Source of the DNA: Oceanobacillus salinisoli | GTDB taxonomy: Bacteria; Bacillota; Bacilli; Bacillales; Amphibacillaceae | Direction of reading: 5' to 3' | DNA: 64,000 nucleotides | Assembly (NCBI RefSeq): GCF_009733865.1 | Contig: NZ_WOFB01000012.1 | Location: forward strand, 154,649-218,648 | Shown: positions 18,461-27,166 of the stretch, piece after piece | How positions within the stretch are numbered: position 1 is the stretch's first letter | Layout of the letters: each line of letters starts with the position of its first letter | Notes under the pieces: generated by a model | What the model was told of the DNA's origin: nothing | Databases searched by the model: none | Seen by the model: the letters and a program-made list of their open reading frames with translations, nothing else | Program-made: the position numbers and the translations under genes

Positions 18461-18494
18461 ATCAAGCCGATATCTACCAGATAACGGCCTTGAT
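18461..18494 (-). terminator. Terminator of the cyclase-like gene
   Basis: ATCAAGCCG pairs with CGGCCTTGAT with one bulged base. On the minus strand the hairpin follows the stop codon by a few bases and is trailed by TAATTTGATT. Confidence 0.6.
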
Positions 18495-18498
18495 ATAT

Positions 18499-19302
18499 TT
18501 ATATAATTAAAGAAAAGTTTCCATTAGGAACATTTAAGATTTGCAGTTGGCTGCTGTAAGTACTAGTAAAATTTAAATCACTAAAAAAGTTGTGGTACTG
18601 TGCAGCCCATTCATACTTAGAAAAGACCCTTGGGTTACCTTGAAAACGTGTTAAATTTTCTTCGATGATTGCTTTGTGCCTTTGTAAAATGCTAAATGCG
18701 AATTGATGGTCATGAAGTTCTCTATCTCCCATAACTGTTTCTAGATAGTTAATGAAATAATTTCCGTCAACATTGTCCTTAAGTATATCTCTTGATTGAG
18801 GTGCCCATTCAGGCTCAGCATAATAACCTATATGCTTGTGAACCATTTTTCTCGTTTCGTTACTTAGGATAATTCGGGGAGTAATAGCCTCATTACTTTC
18901 TAGGTGATGTGCTTCCAATAGAGCAGGACCAAAAGCAAATTCATTATCTGCATAATATTCCCCTATGCTAACAGCTCCCCTTATAAAGAATCCTTCAAGT
19001 GTCAAGGACAATTGGTAGGCTGCAAAATCTAGAAATATCCCACCCAGTTGACTCTCGCCATCTTCATAAATCGGATGACCAATTACGATGTTGTCAGTAA
19101 ATGTTTTAAGAACACCAACATATTCTTCACGAGGTCTCAGTGAATTAATTCCATGAGTAAGAGTTTTATGGAGGCGTTTGAGAAGGTAATTCCCAGTTCC
19201 TTTATTAAAAGATTCTTGAACTAAGTGTGTAAAACCTAAAATATCCACGAAGCAAACTGCAGAGTGAATGGTTGCTGGATTGTTTTTATCATAAATTAGC
19301 AT
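18499..19302 (-). CDS. Divergent class III nucleotidyl cyclase-like protein (possible Pycsar-type cyclase)
   Basis: 267 residues. CFVDILGFTHLV matches the first metal-binding strand of class III cyclases (F-x-D-I-x-G-F-T), VLKTFTDNIVIG resembles the second acidic motif (K-x-x-x-D), and FFIRGAVSIGEYY with FGPALLEAHHLES resembles the later strand-helix with the G-x-x-x-x-x-A-x-x-x-E pattern. The rest is unfamiliar. Such stand-alone, divergent cyclases include the PycC proteins of Pycsar anti-phage systems, but no effector gene is adjacent: the IS21 element lies just upstream and repeats downstream. AAGGGG precedes the ATG. Cyclase fold fairly likely, activity and defence role unproven. Confidence 0.55.
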   Translation of the reverse strand: MLIYDKNNPATIHSAVCFVDILGFTHLVQESFNKGTGNYLLKRLHKTLTHGINSLRPREEYVGVLKTFTDNIVIGHPIYEDGESQLGGIFLDFAAYQLSLTLEGFFIRGAVSIGEYYADNEFAFGPALLEAHHLESNEAITPRIILSNETRKMVHKHIGYYAEPEWAPQSRDILKDNVDGNYFINYLETVMGDRELHDHQFAFSILQRHKAIIEENLTRFQGNPRVFSKYEWAAQYHNFFSDLNFTSTYSSQLQILNVPNGNFSLII

Positions 19303-19417
19303 AAACTTACCCCTTCACTATTTTTTAATATATTCTTTACTATAGTATAGACTTACAATGGTTTAATTTCATCATCTTTGTTTATGGCAAAATAATAATG
19401 TAAGGATTGGCATTTAA

Positions 19418-19448
19418 TTTGTGTAGGGCCCGGAGGGCCCTACACAAA
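19418..19448. terminator. Perfect 14-bp hairpin at the left end of the IS21 element
   Basis: TTTGTGTAGGGCCC and GGGCCCTACACAAA are perfect reverse complements separated by only GGA. The GGGCCC core makes this far more stable than the A+T-rich surroundings. It lies between the left terminal repeat and istA and could block read-through transcription into the transposase; there is no strong T-tract. Confidence 0.6.
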
Positions 19449-19516
19449 GCCAACCTCTCCAAATAACTTTAAACTCCTCGTTGGACCAACAACGTTCGAC
19501 AGGAGGATATTAGGAG

Positions 19517-21016
19517 ATGTTAGCAGTGGCACAAATAGATTATATCAGACATGAAGTAAATCAAACAGGAGAAACTTATGCCAGCGTAGGAAGAAAAATG
19601 GGGATTGATCCACGTACAGTGAGTAAATACGCAAACCAAGAAGAGTTTAAGAAAAAGGAAAAACAAAAACGAAAATCACCAGTAATGGACCCTATTAAAC
19701 CAATTCTAGATAAGTGGATCAAAGAAGATTTAAAGAAGAAAAAGAAATATCAAAGAACAGCTAAGAAAATGTACGAGCAATTAAAAGAGTTTCATAGTTT
19801 CACAGGTTCTGATCGAACCGTACGCGATTACGTTTCTAGGAGGAAAAAAGAGCTAAAAGAGTCTATGGGGGATGCAGCCTTACCTCTTGAATCTATTCCA
19901 GGCACTGCACAAGTTGACTTTGGAACAGGACCGTTTAAGTATCATTCAGAGGTTATTGATTTGCCATATTTAGTTATGTCATTTCCAAATAGTAATTGCT
20001 TTTATTTTCAAGTCTTTCCTTCGGAAAACACAGAATGTCTACTTGAAGGTTTACAACGAATGTTTCGTTATATGGGAGGGGTTCCAAGGATAATACGATT
20101 TGATAATTTATCGCCTGCAGTTAAGAAGATATTTTCTAAAGGTGAGCGTGAATTAACAGATACCTTTGAAAGATTTGTTTTACATTATGGGTTTCAGTAT
20201 GAATTTTGTAACCCAGGAAAAGGCAACGAAAAAGGCCATGTAGAAGCAATGGTTAAGTATGTGAGAAATAACTTCCTACTACCGGAAAATACTGTATTGA
20301 ATCTAGATCATTTCAATGAAACATTATGGTCTCTTGCAGAAAAAGATCGTGATCGTCTACATTATAATAAAAATATTCTTCAATCTGATTTATTTGAAGA
20401 AGATAGAGATAATTGGCTCATGTTGCCTGAAAAAGAGTTTGAGTGTGCTCGATATCAAGAAGTGAAAGCAGACAAATATGGGATGGTATCTATAGATAAA
20501 AAGCAATATTCTACTACTCCTAGATTTGCGAAACAAAAAGTAAGAGTAAGTATAACCTATAACGAGGTTACTATTTTAAACGAATATAACGAAATTATTG
20601 TTAAACATACAAGGCTTTATGGTATAAAGCGAAAATCGATGATTTGGCAGCCTTATCTTGATTTATTATCGAAACGACCAAGAGCTATTAAGTATTCCAG
20701 TCTATATAATCAATTTCCGTCTATTTGGACTGAATATTTGATGAACTGTACCGAGGAACAGCAGAAGAGTGCCTTACGTTTACTTGGAGAGCTACTAAAA
20801 AATAATGATTTTTCTTTATTAAATCAAGCTCTAACTCTTGCATCCTCTCATGGGCACCCGAGTACTGATCAGATTAAGCAATGCTTTTATTCTGTACTTC
20901 ATCAAGGCAATACCTATGAAACTATTACACCTAATATTGCCTTACCAAACATGCCTGAAGCAACAAGAGGACTTTCTCATTATGATTCTTTACTTCAAAA
21001 TGGAGGTGTTTCATGA
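19517..21016 (+). CDS. istA: IS21 transposase IstA
   Basis: 499 residues. N-terminal helix-turn-helix (TYASVGRKMGIDPRTVSKYA), basic linker, then an RNase-H-fold DDE domain: Asp in AQVDFGTGPFKYH, Asp in RIIRFDNLSP and Glu in NEKGHVEAMVKYVRNNF. A C-terminal beta-rich part (SIDKKQYSTTPRFAKQKVRV) follows. It catalyses cut and strand transfer with its ATPase partner IstB. AGGAGG lies before the ATG region. The frame is complete, with no disabling changes. Confidence 0.93.
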   Translation: MLAVAQIDYIRHEVNQTGETYASVGRKMGIDPRTVSKYANQEEFKKKEKQKRKSPVMDPIKPILDKWIKEDLKKKKKYQRTAKKMYEQLKEFHSFTGSDRTVRDYVSRRKKELKESMGDAALPLESIPGTAQVDFGTGPFKYHSEVIDLPYLVMSFPNSNCFYFQVFPSENTECLLEGLQRMFRYMGGVPRIIRFDNLSPAVKKIFSKGERELTDTFERFVLHYGFQYEFCNPGKGNEKGHVEAMVKYVRNNFLLPENTVLNLDHFNETLWSLAEKDRDRLHYNKNILQSDLFEEDRDNWLMLPEKEFECARYQEVKADKYGMVSIDKKQYSTTPRFAKQKVRVSITYNEVTILNEYNEIIVKHTRLYGIKRKSMIWQPYLDLLSKRPRAIKYSSLYNQFPSIWTEYLMNCTEEQQKSALRLLGELLKNNDFSLLNQALTLASSHGHPSTDQIKQCFYSVLHQGNTYETITPNIALPNMPEATRGLSHYDSLLQNGGVS

Positions 21017-21735
21017 TGAGAGAGAAAATTGAACTATATGCCAAACGTTTGAAATTAAGCTGGATTAGAGAACACTATCATGAAATAGAAGCTGATAATA
21101 ACCACGATTATCTTCTTAAACTGTTTGAAAGAGAAGTACAAAATAGAGAAGAGAGGAAAGTGAATTTATTACTAAATCAAGCCCAACTCCCCAAAACTGG
21201 TAATCAACCATTTCAATGGGAGAATATACAGATCCCTCAAGGGATTAATCGAGATACTATTCTTCAAGGGGAATTTATTCATGAAAAAGAAAACCTAATT
21301 TTATATGGCAATGTTGGAACAGGAAAGACCTATTTGGCAACATTGATTAGCTTAAATGCCATACATAGGTTTGGCAGTAAAGTGAAGTTCTTTACCTTGG
21401 CATCTTTAGCAAATAAATTAATTGAGGCGAACCAAAAAGGTTCCCTCTCTAGGTTAATTAAACAAATAGAAAAATTGGATTTACTTGTATTAGACGAATT
21501 AGGTTATATCCCCCTTCATAAAGAGGGTGCGGAGTTATTATTTCAGGTGATTTCCATGTGTTATGAAAATAAAAGTTTGGTCATCACAACCAATCTTCAG
21601 TTCGGTCAATGGAATCATGTTTTCGGAGACCCAATACTAACGGAGGCGGTCATTGATAGACTTATTCATCATTCACATTTACTCGTTTTTAGCGGCGAAA
21701 GTCACCGCTATAAAGCGTCTTTATTACAACAGTAA
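21013..21735 (+). CDS. istB: IS21 helper ATPase IstB
   Basis: 240 residues of the DnaC/IstB AAA+ type: Walker A YGNVGTGKT, Walker B LLVLDELGY, then sensor region SLVITTNLQFGQW and an arginine near IDRLIHHS. It starts with ATG overlapping the istA stop (ATGATGA), the usual translational coupling in IS21 elements, with GGAGGTG just upstream. It selects target DNA and activates IstA. Confidence 0.93.
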   Translation: MMREKIELYAKRLKLSWIREHYHEIEADNNHDYLLKLFEREVQNREERKVNLLLNQAQLPKTGNQPFQWENIQIPQGINRDTILQGEFIHEKENLILYGNVGTGKTYLATLISLNAIHRFGSKVKFFTLASLANKLIEANQKGSLSRLIKQIEKLDLLVLDELGYIPLHKEGAELLFQVISMCYENKSLVITTNLQFGQWNHVFGDPILTEAVIDRLIHHSHLLVFSGESHRYKASLLQQ

Positions 21736-21780
21736 TATGAGGTGGCAAGTGGCATGCATTTTTAAATGCCATTTCATACA

Positions 21781-22215
21781 TTTTCTACTTGCCAAATACA
21801 TCATCTTAATAGGTATATCATTAACAACTAGTTTGACCTTAGTTAGCATCTTATTTTCTTGCTAGTGTATCTGAGTATTACGATATGTGATTTTAATTGA
21901 AATGAATCATAAAATTTGATTTTTAGTAAGCGCAGTCTTTTTGCGCGCAAGATGGCAAGTTCGTCTCTTCATATTTGACTAAATATTGCGCTGCGCAAAT
22001 TTAAATTATTTATAAATACAATGGAGAAATATGGTAGAATTGCAGAAAATATATATCCCATAATAAGTATTTATAAAAGGTGGGTTGCAAGTGGGAAATC
22101 AGCAAAAAAGCTCTTATATCTATTAAGTTAGAATCACATTAGAGTGGAAATGAGTTAATTGGAATAATACAGCTAGAAAACAAATTTATTAAAGATTAAT
22201 AGTAGGAGGTAAGAA
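21781..22215. other. Intergenic region, no gene seen
   Basis: A+T-rich, about 435 bases. It holds a short perfect palindrome TTGCGCTGCGCAA near 21986 and a GCGCAG/TTGCGCGC stretch near 21930. Short frames lack ribosome sites. AGGAGG near 22204 belongs to the next gene. Confidence 0.4.
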
Positions 22216-22869
22216 ATGCCGTTTTCAGATGATTTACAAGAAAAAATATTAGAATATGTTTATGGACATTTACCTAGAGAAGAGTGGTATGAAGAAAATT
22301 TTTACACATTTATAGCGGATGAAACTTTGAGGGAAAGATTAATTGTTGAGTACAAAAATAGTCGTGTTATTTATAAAATTTTTGAGGGTCTTCAAGCAAA
22401 AGATGAATTATTATTAGCGCAAATAAAAACACAAGTTATTATGTATGTTTCTATACAAGAAGCTGTAGTTAATTATGTTCTTTTTGATTTATTAGAAGAT
22501 AAAGATCCTGTGCAAGACCTCTTGTTTCAAGAAAGGACTACACAAATTATGATTCCACGTCATAAAAAAGAAAAGTTGGAAAGAGAATTAATTCATGAGG
22601 GTAAAGAAATTTTAACTTTTTTCACAGAAAAAAAAGAAGTTGACAAAACAAAAATAAGGTATGATCAAAAAGTTGAGGCTTGTTATAAATTAAACTTAAT
22701 TGATTTTGAACTAAAAGGTGATCTTATAAAACTATATAAATATCGAAACACTGTTCATCTTGAATCAGAATTAAGGCAAAACCTTGATTATAATCTAGAC
22801 ATGGGGAACTTAGCTTACAGACGAGTCGAAGGTCTTAGTATACAATTGACAGAGAGTCTAAAAAACTAA
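22216..22869 (+). CDS. Hypothetical helical protein, possible inactive HEPN-like
   Basis: 217 residues, predicted almost all alpha-helical and highly charged, no membrane segment. The part LIKLYKYRNTVHLESELRQN resembles the RN-x-x-H helix of HEPN-type domains, but the spacing (R-x3-H) is shorter than the catalytic R-x4-6-H, so nuclease activity should not be assumed. AGGAGG lies eight bases before the ATG. It sits between the IS21 element and the LA2681-type HEPN gene, which raises the chance of a defence-related role. Family not recognised. Confidence 0.65.
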   Translation: MPFSDDLQEKILEYVYGHLPREEWYEENFYTFIADETLRERLIVEYKNSRVIYKIFEGLQAKDELLLAQIKTQVIMYVSIQEAVVNYVLFDLLEDKDPVQDLLFQERTTQIMIPRHKKEKLERELIHEGKEILTFFTEKKEVDKTKIRYDQKVEACYKLNLIDFELKGDLIKLYKYRNTVHLESELRQNLDYNLDMGNLAYRRVEGLSIQLTESLKN

Positions 22870-22979
22870 TATAGACACATAACGGTGAATTATATATTAC
22901 AAGTAGTTTATTAATAATTCTATTCTTCCATAACATAATCGCAACTCTAATGTTATATAAGTAAGACAAAACAGCTTAT

Positions 22980-23095
22980 CTATTGCACAGTACAACAATA
23001 CTGGTAATAATATAAACATCTAGAAGACGATCACTTTTTGGGTGGTCGTCTTTCTTAGTTGACAATTACTGCGCAACAAAAAAGTTGACTAAGAA
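22980..23095 (+). repeat. Hairpin plus diverged island repeat
   Basis: ATTGCACAGTACAA (22983-22996) recurs at 26024-26037. Then GACGATCAC/GTGGTCGTC forms a hairpin (23027-23051) followed by TTTCTTAG, a plausible terminator for the preceding gene. A diverged repeat follows (TTGACAATTACTGCGCAACA, about 23060-23080), which recurs near 18263 as GACAATTACTACGCAACA. Confidence 0.5.
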
Positions 23096-23155
23096 CATCA
23101 GAGTTGTTTATTAATATTGTAAAATATTAGATATAGATGATGAGGAGGAAAATCC

Positions 23156-24736
23156 ATGGTTAATGAAAATGTGCATACTGTTGGAATTTTTGCTGATAGA
23201 GCTTTTGATGAAAAAGATACAGACACCTTACAAAGAATAGCTCAGGATTGTTTGGGATGGGTCGAATCTGGAGAGTACAACCTTCTTGAGAAAGGGATTC
23301 TTGCTTATCATGGTGCGACATCATACAGCAACTATATACATCTGAAATTCAAGGGTGCTTTGCGTTATTCTGATGATATGAATAACGAACAAGATTTTGA
23401 GATGTGTTTATTATTGTTTCGATTATCTATTGAAAATTTAAGTTCGTATCAAGAGGAAGCAGATTTGAAGGATGGATCAGAAGAAAGTCAGTATTTTACT
23501 ACATATCTATTAATGGCATACACTAACTATGCTAACTTGCTACAAAAATGTGGCAGGCTTATGAAGGCTCTTTCTTATTTGAAATTTGGTGTAGGAAGGG
23601 ACTTTCCGATTGCCATTGGGAACTTTGCTGGTTTTTTAATGGACTATGCTACATTCGATTATGACAAAGGACATCAATCTGTTTTTGCTAATGAATCTTA
23701 TCAATTATTAAAAGAAGTGTTGGAATTCGATAATATAGAAGAGTATGCTTATAAACACTATGAGGGCTTAGTTGCTAAATTAGAACAGTTTTACCCGATC
23801 GAATTTTTAGAGGAACCGTATGAATTTGATGAGTATTCATTGGGGGACTCTGATGCAGAAGTAGGATATCGGAAGTGGTGTCTTGAAAATACCTTTTTTC
23901 TTAATACGTTAAATGATGCTTTTCCATATTCCGTCTCTGCAACTGATATTCTTCATTTACCTAATATCGTTACTAAAATTGATGAAGGACCAAGGTTTCA
24001 TGGTTTATATAATCAGATAAAACAGGAATTTGTGTCTGCTAGATATATGGTATATGATGCCTTGTCTTTTGAAGGAGCCCATTTTTCAGATAAAGATGTT
24101 CACCTTGTTAATACATTAGATTACCCAGCTTACGGTATTTCAATAGAGAAAATGAAATATTCCTATAGAAGTTTATATTCCTTAATTGATCGGATTGCAT
24201 TTTTTGTGAATGAGTATTTTGAAATTGGGATTAAGGAAAGGGATGTATCCTACCGTTCGATATGGCAGGATAAAATTAGAAAAGGAAAAAATTCATATAA
24301 CTTAAAAGTGAATTTAAAGTCGAGGATGACAGATGAGGAAACGTTTAACCTTCCATTAATCGGTCTTTACTGGTTATGTAAAGATATAGGGAAGCAAAAG
24401 ATAGAGCACCACTATATAGAACCTGCAATTGAACATATATCGAAGATTCGCCACCATCTAGAGCATCGTTATTTAAAAGTTCACGACAGTGTTTTGTATC
24501 CCATAACAAAAGAATCTTGGGAGAATAGAGATGATCCTTTGGCTTATTCGATAACCGTTGATGAATTTAAAGATGCAGCTATGAGGCTACTTACTTATGT
24601 ACGAGAAGGGATCATTTTGTTGTCAATGGCGGTTCATCTGGAAGAACTACGTAAAAGAGAAGACAAGTATTCTGACGAAATAATAATGCCAATGTCTATG
24701 GATCGTTACGATGATGATTGGAAACAACTTTTTTAA
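23156..24736 (+). CDS. LA2681-type HEPN domain protein with TPR-like N-terminus
   Basis: 526 residues. The first 220 are helix-rich and TPR-like (YTNYANLLQKCGRLMKALSY). The C-terminal half fits the HEPN_LA2681 family, with YGISIEKMKYSYRSLYSLID, then FNLPLIGLYWLCKDIG and the catalytic-type helix ISKIRHHLEHRYLKV. The R-H-H-L-E-H there is an R-x4-H motif, the RNA-cleaving signature of active HEPN domains. Predicted cytoplasmic ribonuclease of abortive-infection or toxin type; no antitoxin gene is obvious. GAGGAGG precedes the ATG. Confidence 0.75.
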   Translation: MVNENVHTVGIFADRAFDEKDTDTLQRIAQDCLGWVESGEYNLLEKGILAYHGATSYSNYIHLKFKGALRYSDDMNNEQDFEMCLLLFRLSIENLSSYQEEADLKDGSEESQYFTTYLLMAYTNYANLLQKCGRLMKALSYLKFGVGRDFPIAIGNFAGFLMDYATFDYDKGHQSVFANESYQLLKEVLEFDNIEEYAYKHYEGLVAKLEQFYPIEFLEEPYEFDEYSLGDSDAEVGYRKWCLENTFFLNTLNDAFPYSVSATDILHLPNIVTKIDEGPRFHGLYNQIKQEFVSARYMVYDALSFEGAHFSDKDVHLVNTLDYPAYGISIEKMKYSYRSLYSLIDRIAFFVNEYFEIGIKERDVSYRSIWQDKIRKGKNSYNLKVNLKSRMTDEETFNLPLIGLYWLCKDIGKQKIEHHYIEPAIEHISKIRHHLEHRYLKVHDSVLYPITKESWENRDDPLAYSITVDEFKDAAMRLLTYVREGIILLSMAVHLEELRKREDKYSDEIIMPMSMDRYDDDWKQLF

Positions 24737-24762
24737 TACACTGTTTAATAAATGGGTTAGTG

Positions 24763-25904
24763 ATGAGAGGTAACATTGAGGAGAAAATTTATAAGTTAAT
24801 TAGTAAAAAGACTGAAGGTGATTATTGGGATTTTAAACAAGAGTGGCATAAGGATAATGAAAGGCTGCTACATGACATTCTTTGTTTTGCAAATACTGTC
24901 CACGACAGGGATTGCTAAATAATTATAGGAGTTTCGGATGATGGTGAGATTATTGGCTTAATGATGAAAACCGAGTTAAGCAAGTAGCAATACTAGATTT
25001 ACTTTCCAACACAGTTTTTGCAGGTGATAATACTCCGGAAGTAAAGATTGAGACAATTAAAATTGAGGATAAGGAAATTGATATTCTTACAGTATTTAAC
25101 TCTTATAGTGTGCCTTTTTACTTAAAGAAAAAAAGCAAAAGGTACAGCAATATAAAAGAGGGGTACATACACACAAGAATTGGAGATAAGAATACCCCGA
25201 TTAGTCAAAATGCTAATATGCAGCAGATTGAAATGCTATGGAAGAAACGACTTGGCTTAACCCAACCACCATTGAAACAGATAGTAAATAGATTAAAGAA
25301 CAAATCTGAATGGGTTGAAAACAACGGAGCACACTATAATATTTATAAACCAGAGTTTAAGCTTGTAGAAGAATATGACGATGATGAATACGATAGAAGA
25401 TCAGGGGAGTTTTATGTATACTCCCAGACAAACTTTAAGTTCATGTATAAAAATTTAAAAATCATGTGTAATGAAACGGTTTTAGATGATTTTCAATTAG
25501 TAATTTTAGACAGCGGAAGGTTTAAAACACCAATACCTCAGTGGGGGTATGTCGGCCGTGATCAATGGGGTATCAATCACAAATACTCGTACAAGTATTA
25601 TTTGAAAGATAGCATAGCTTATGCACTGCAGGAGTTCTTCTTTGATGATGAGGATATGGAAGAAGTGTATGCAAAAAGGAATCTTGATGAAGTTGTTCTA
25701 TATTTTGAGAATGAAGAAGAAAAGGTATCATTTGAGTCTTATGTGGAGCGTAACTTAACAACCTTAGAAACTGATATTACTGATGCAGAACAAGTCCATT
25801 TTACAGTGGATACAGGTGATAAAAGGGAAACTAAGGTAAATATACATAGACTAACAGTAGGATTAGCTTTAAATATGGTATTACAGGATTTTAAAAAGCT
25901 CTAA
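24763..25904 (+). pseudogene. AlbA_2/Schlafen-type ATP-binding protein, broken by a stop and a frameshift
   Basis: The first frame (24763-24918) starts MRGNIEEKIYKLISKKTEGD and continues DYWDFKQEWHKDNERLLHD, the AlbA_2 N-terminal motif (E-x-x-x-x-D-F-K). A TAA then interrupts, after which the same frame continues IIIGVSDDGEIIGL. One base later a shift leads to DENRVKQVAILDLLSN and the remainder, open to 25904 (SVPFYLKKKSKRYSNIKEGY, IHTRIGDKNTPIS). So one nonsense change plus one frameshift. Intact relatives of about 370 residues occur in defence islands. A start at 25110 would make only a C-terminal piece. Confidence 0.8.
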
Positions 25905-26266
25905 AGATGAATTGTCTTAGTAGATAATATAATAGAAGAAATCGCTGCAAATAACTCACTTACATATTTTGTTTTCTGCGTAAATGTTGAATAAGAACGA
26001 CGAAAAACCAACATTTTATTTTATTGCACAGTACAAGGATACTGTTCAGTAAACCGTTCATCGTCTTTCTTCAACTAAAGGGTGCAAGAGTTGAACAAGG
26101 TGATCAAAGAATTTGATTGCCTTGTTCATCTGATAAAATCAAATAATATGTCTGGAATATTATGTTAGCATTGTAGTATAAAGATATTGTACTAACGTAG
26201 CAGTAATGTTCAATAAGGTAAAAGTTTTCTGTGGTAAACAATGTAAGGTAATGAAAGGGTGATTTT
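25905..26266 (+). repeat. Intergenic region with a pair of island repeat copies
   Basis: GACGA/TCGTC arms form a terminator-like hairpin ending CTTTCTTC (up to 26070). The first copy (26070-26100) has perfect TTCAACT/AGTTGAA arms around AAAGGGTGCAAG, followed by a GAACAAGG/CCTTGTTC hairpin. The second, weaker copy is at 26186-26219 (TTGTACTAACGTAGCAG then TAATGTTCAATAAGG). The pair is 117 bases apart, like the pair at 26.94/27.05 kb, with which the whole block aligns. Confidence 0.75.
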
Positions 26267-26431
26267 TTGAGTGAAAATAATTGGATTGCATATCTTTTGA
26301 TTGGGATAATTGCCTATACTGTAGGGATGATTTACTTTTTTGAAGATGCCCCAATCATTGCAAATCAAATAAATAGTAGTTTAGTAATCGGATTGTTGTT
26401 CGCTATTTTACTTAAAGTTAATAAACAATGA
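26267..26431 (+). CDS. Small two-helix membrane protein
   Basis: 54 residues from a TTG start: N-terminus SENNWIAYLLIGIIAYTVGM then IYFFEDAPII and a second helix SSLVIGLLFAILLKVNKQ. Two membrane spans with a short loop. The leader GAAAGGGTGATTTTTTG resembles the leaders of other island genes with TTG starts. Family not recognised. It is enclosed by island repeat copies. Confidence 0.6.
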   Translation: MSENNWIAYLLIGIIAYTVGMIYFFEDAPIIANQINSSLVIGLLFAILLKVNKQ

Positions 26432-26438
26432 TGTATTG

Positions 26439-26637
26439 CTAACGGTGGCTTAAACACAATAGAAATAATTTATACAATTCTTTGCTCTTTGCATATGAAT
26501 AAACAGTTACACCATCACCAAGAGCCTCTATACACTCATCAAACAAAACACCATAATTCTTTTTTTCTTTATTCTTTTGACGTTTCAATAGTAGTTCTAA
26601 CCTTTTCTTTCTTTAATCACTTTTCATACCCTCAACA
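26439..26637 (-). pseudogene. Possible small frameshifted gene
   Basis: On the minus strand a GAGGG-led ATG at 26637 opens into a short frame; a one-base shift in the A-run at about 26620 gives ERKRLELLLKRQKNKEKKNY then GVLFDECIEALGDGVTVYSY and SKELYKLF before a stop inside a degenerate island repeat (GCTAACGGTGGC, 26438-26449). Composition and ribosome site look genuine, but the family is unknown. The opposite-strand frame at 26489-26680 is His/Thr-rich and looks like a shadow. Confidence 0.35.
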
Positions 26638-26706
26638 TCCTATTTTTTCCAAATACCATTTACACGATGGTCACGAATAGATAGGAGAAAAATAAAAAAA
26701 TGTATT

Positions 26707-26928
26707 GTGATAAATGACTTGAATGAAGCTTCAGACCTTATTTATCAAGATAATATTGAAATGTATTGGAGCAATGGGAATTTCCCAGTGTTGAAAACTG
26801 AATTTGATAACATTTTAAGAGCATTGCATGATTTAACAGCTGTAAGTTCAGATACCTTTTTGTATGTTCCACATAAATATGTAATTGAAATTTATCATGA
26901 AGGTGAAATTACATTGGGTTATTTATAA
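26707..26928 (+). CDS. Hypothetical small acidic protein
   Basis: 73 residues from GTG at 26707 (INDLNEASDLIYQDNIEMYW, later DTFLYVPHKYVIEIYHEGEI). A better ribosome site, AGGAGA at 26683, points to the ATG at 26700, which reads MYCDK and then stops in another frame; a one-base shift would join it to the main frame. So the gene may be slightly damaged at its start. Family not recognised. Repeat copies follow it after 12 bases. Confidence 0.5.
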   Translation: MINDLNEASDLIYQDNIEMYWSNGNFPVLKTEFDNILRALHDLTAVSSDTFLYVPHKYVIEIYHEGEITLGYL

Positions 26929-27090
26929 ACATATTCCTATTCAACTATTGGATGCAATAGTTAAACAAGGTGATCATTAAATTTGAACGCCTTTTTCTTC
27001 TGGAAAACCCGATATAACTGTTGCAATATTATGTTATTATTGAAGTGTAGAGATGTTGAGTTAACAGGGATGGATTGCTGAATAAGAGTG
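26929..27090 (+). repeat. Pair of island repeat copies
   Basis: First copy 26940-26971: AACTATT and AATAGTT are perfect seven-base arms around GGATGC, then TAAACAAGGTGATC. Second copy 27051-27088: GTTGAGTTAACAGGGATGG then ATTGCTGAATAAG. The block aligns base for base in large part with 26070-26219. Confidence 0.7.
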
Positions 27091-27166
27091 ATATGTTACT
27101 ACTTAACTTAAAAACAAATAAACCGTATGTTATAGATATCACAGTCACAGGTGGAGGAAAGAAAGA

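Larger units (their letters stand above)
19399..21780 (+). mobile_element. IS21-family insertion sequence, apparently intact (about 2.38 kb)
   Basis: Imperfect terminal inverted repeats were found by eye: TGTAAGGATTGGCATTTAA at the left and, on the complementary strand, TGTATGAAATGGCATTTAA at the right, both starting TGT as is usual for IS21 ends. Between them lie istA and istB, both full length and overlapping by four bases. No target duplication is evident in the flanks, so the ends may be slightly off or a duplication has decayed. Confidence 0.8.

Noticed and set aside
26489..26680. 63-residue His/Thr-rich frame
   Set aside because: Composition is unnatural and no ribosome site; it is antisense to a more protein-like, frameshifted minus-strand frame.
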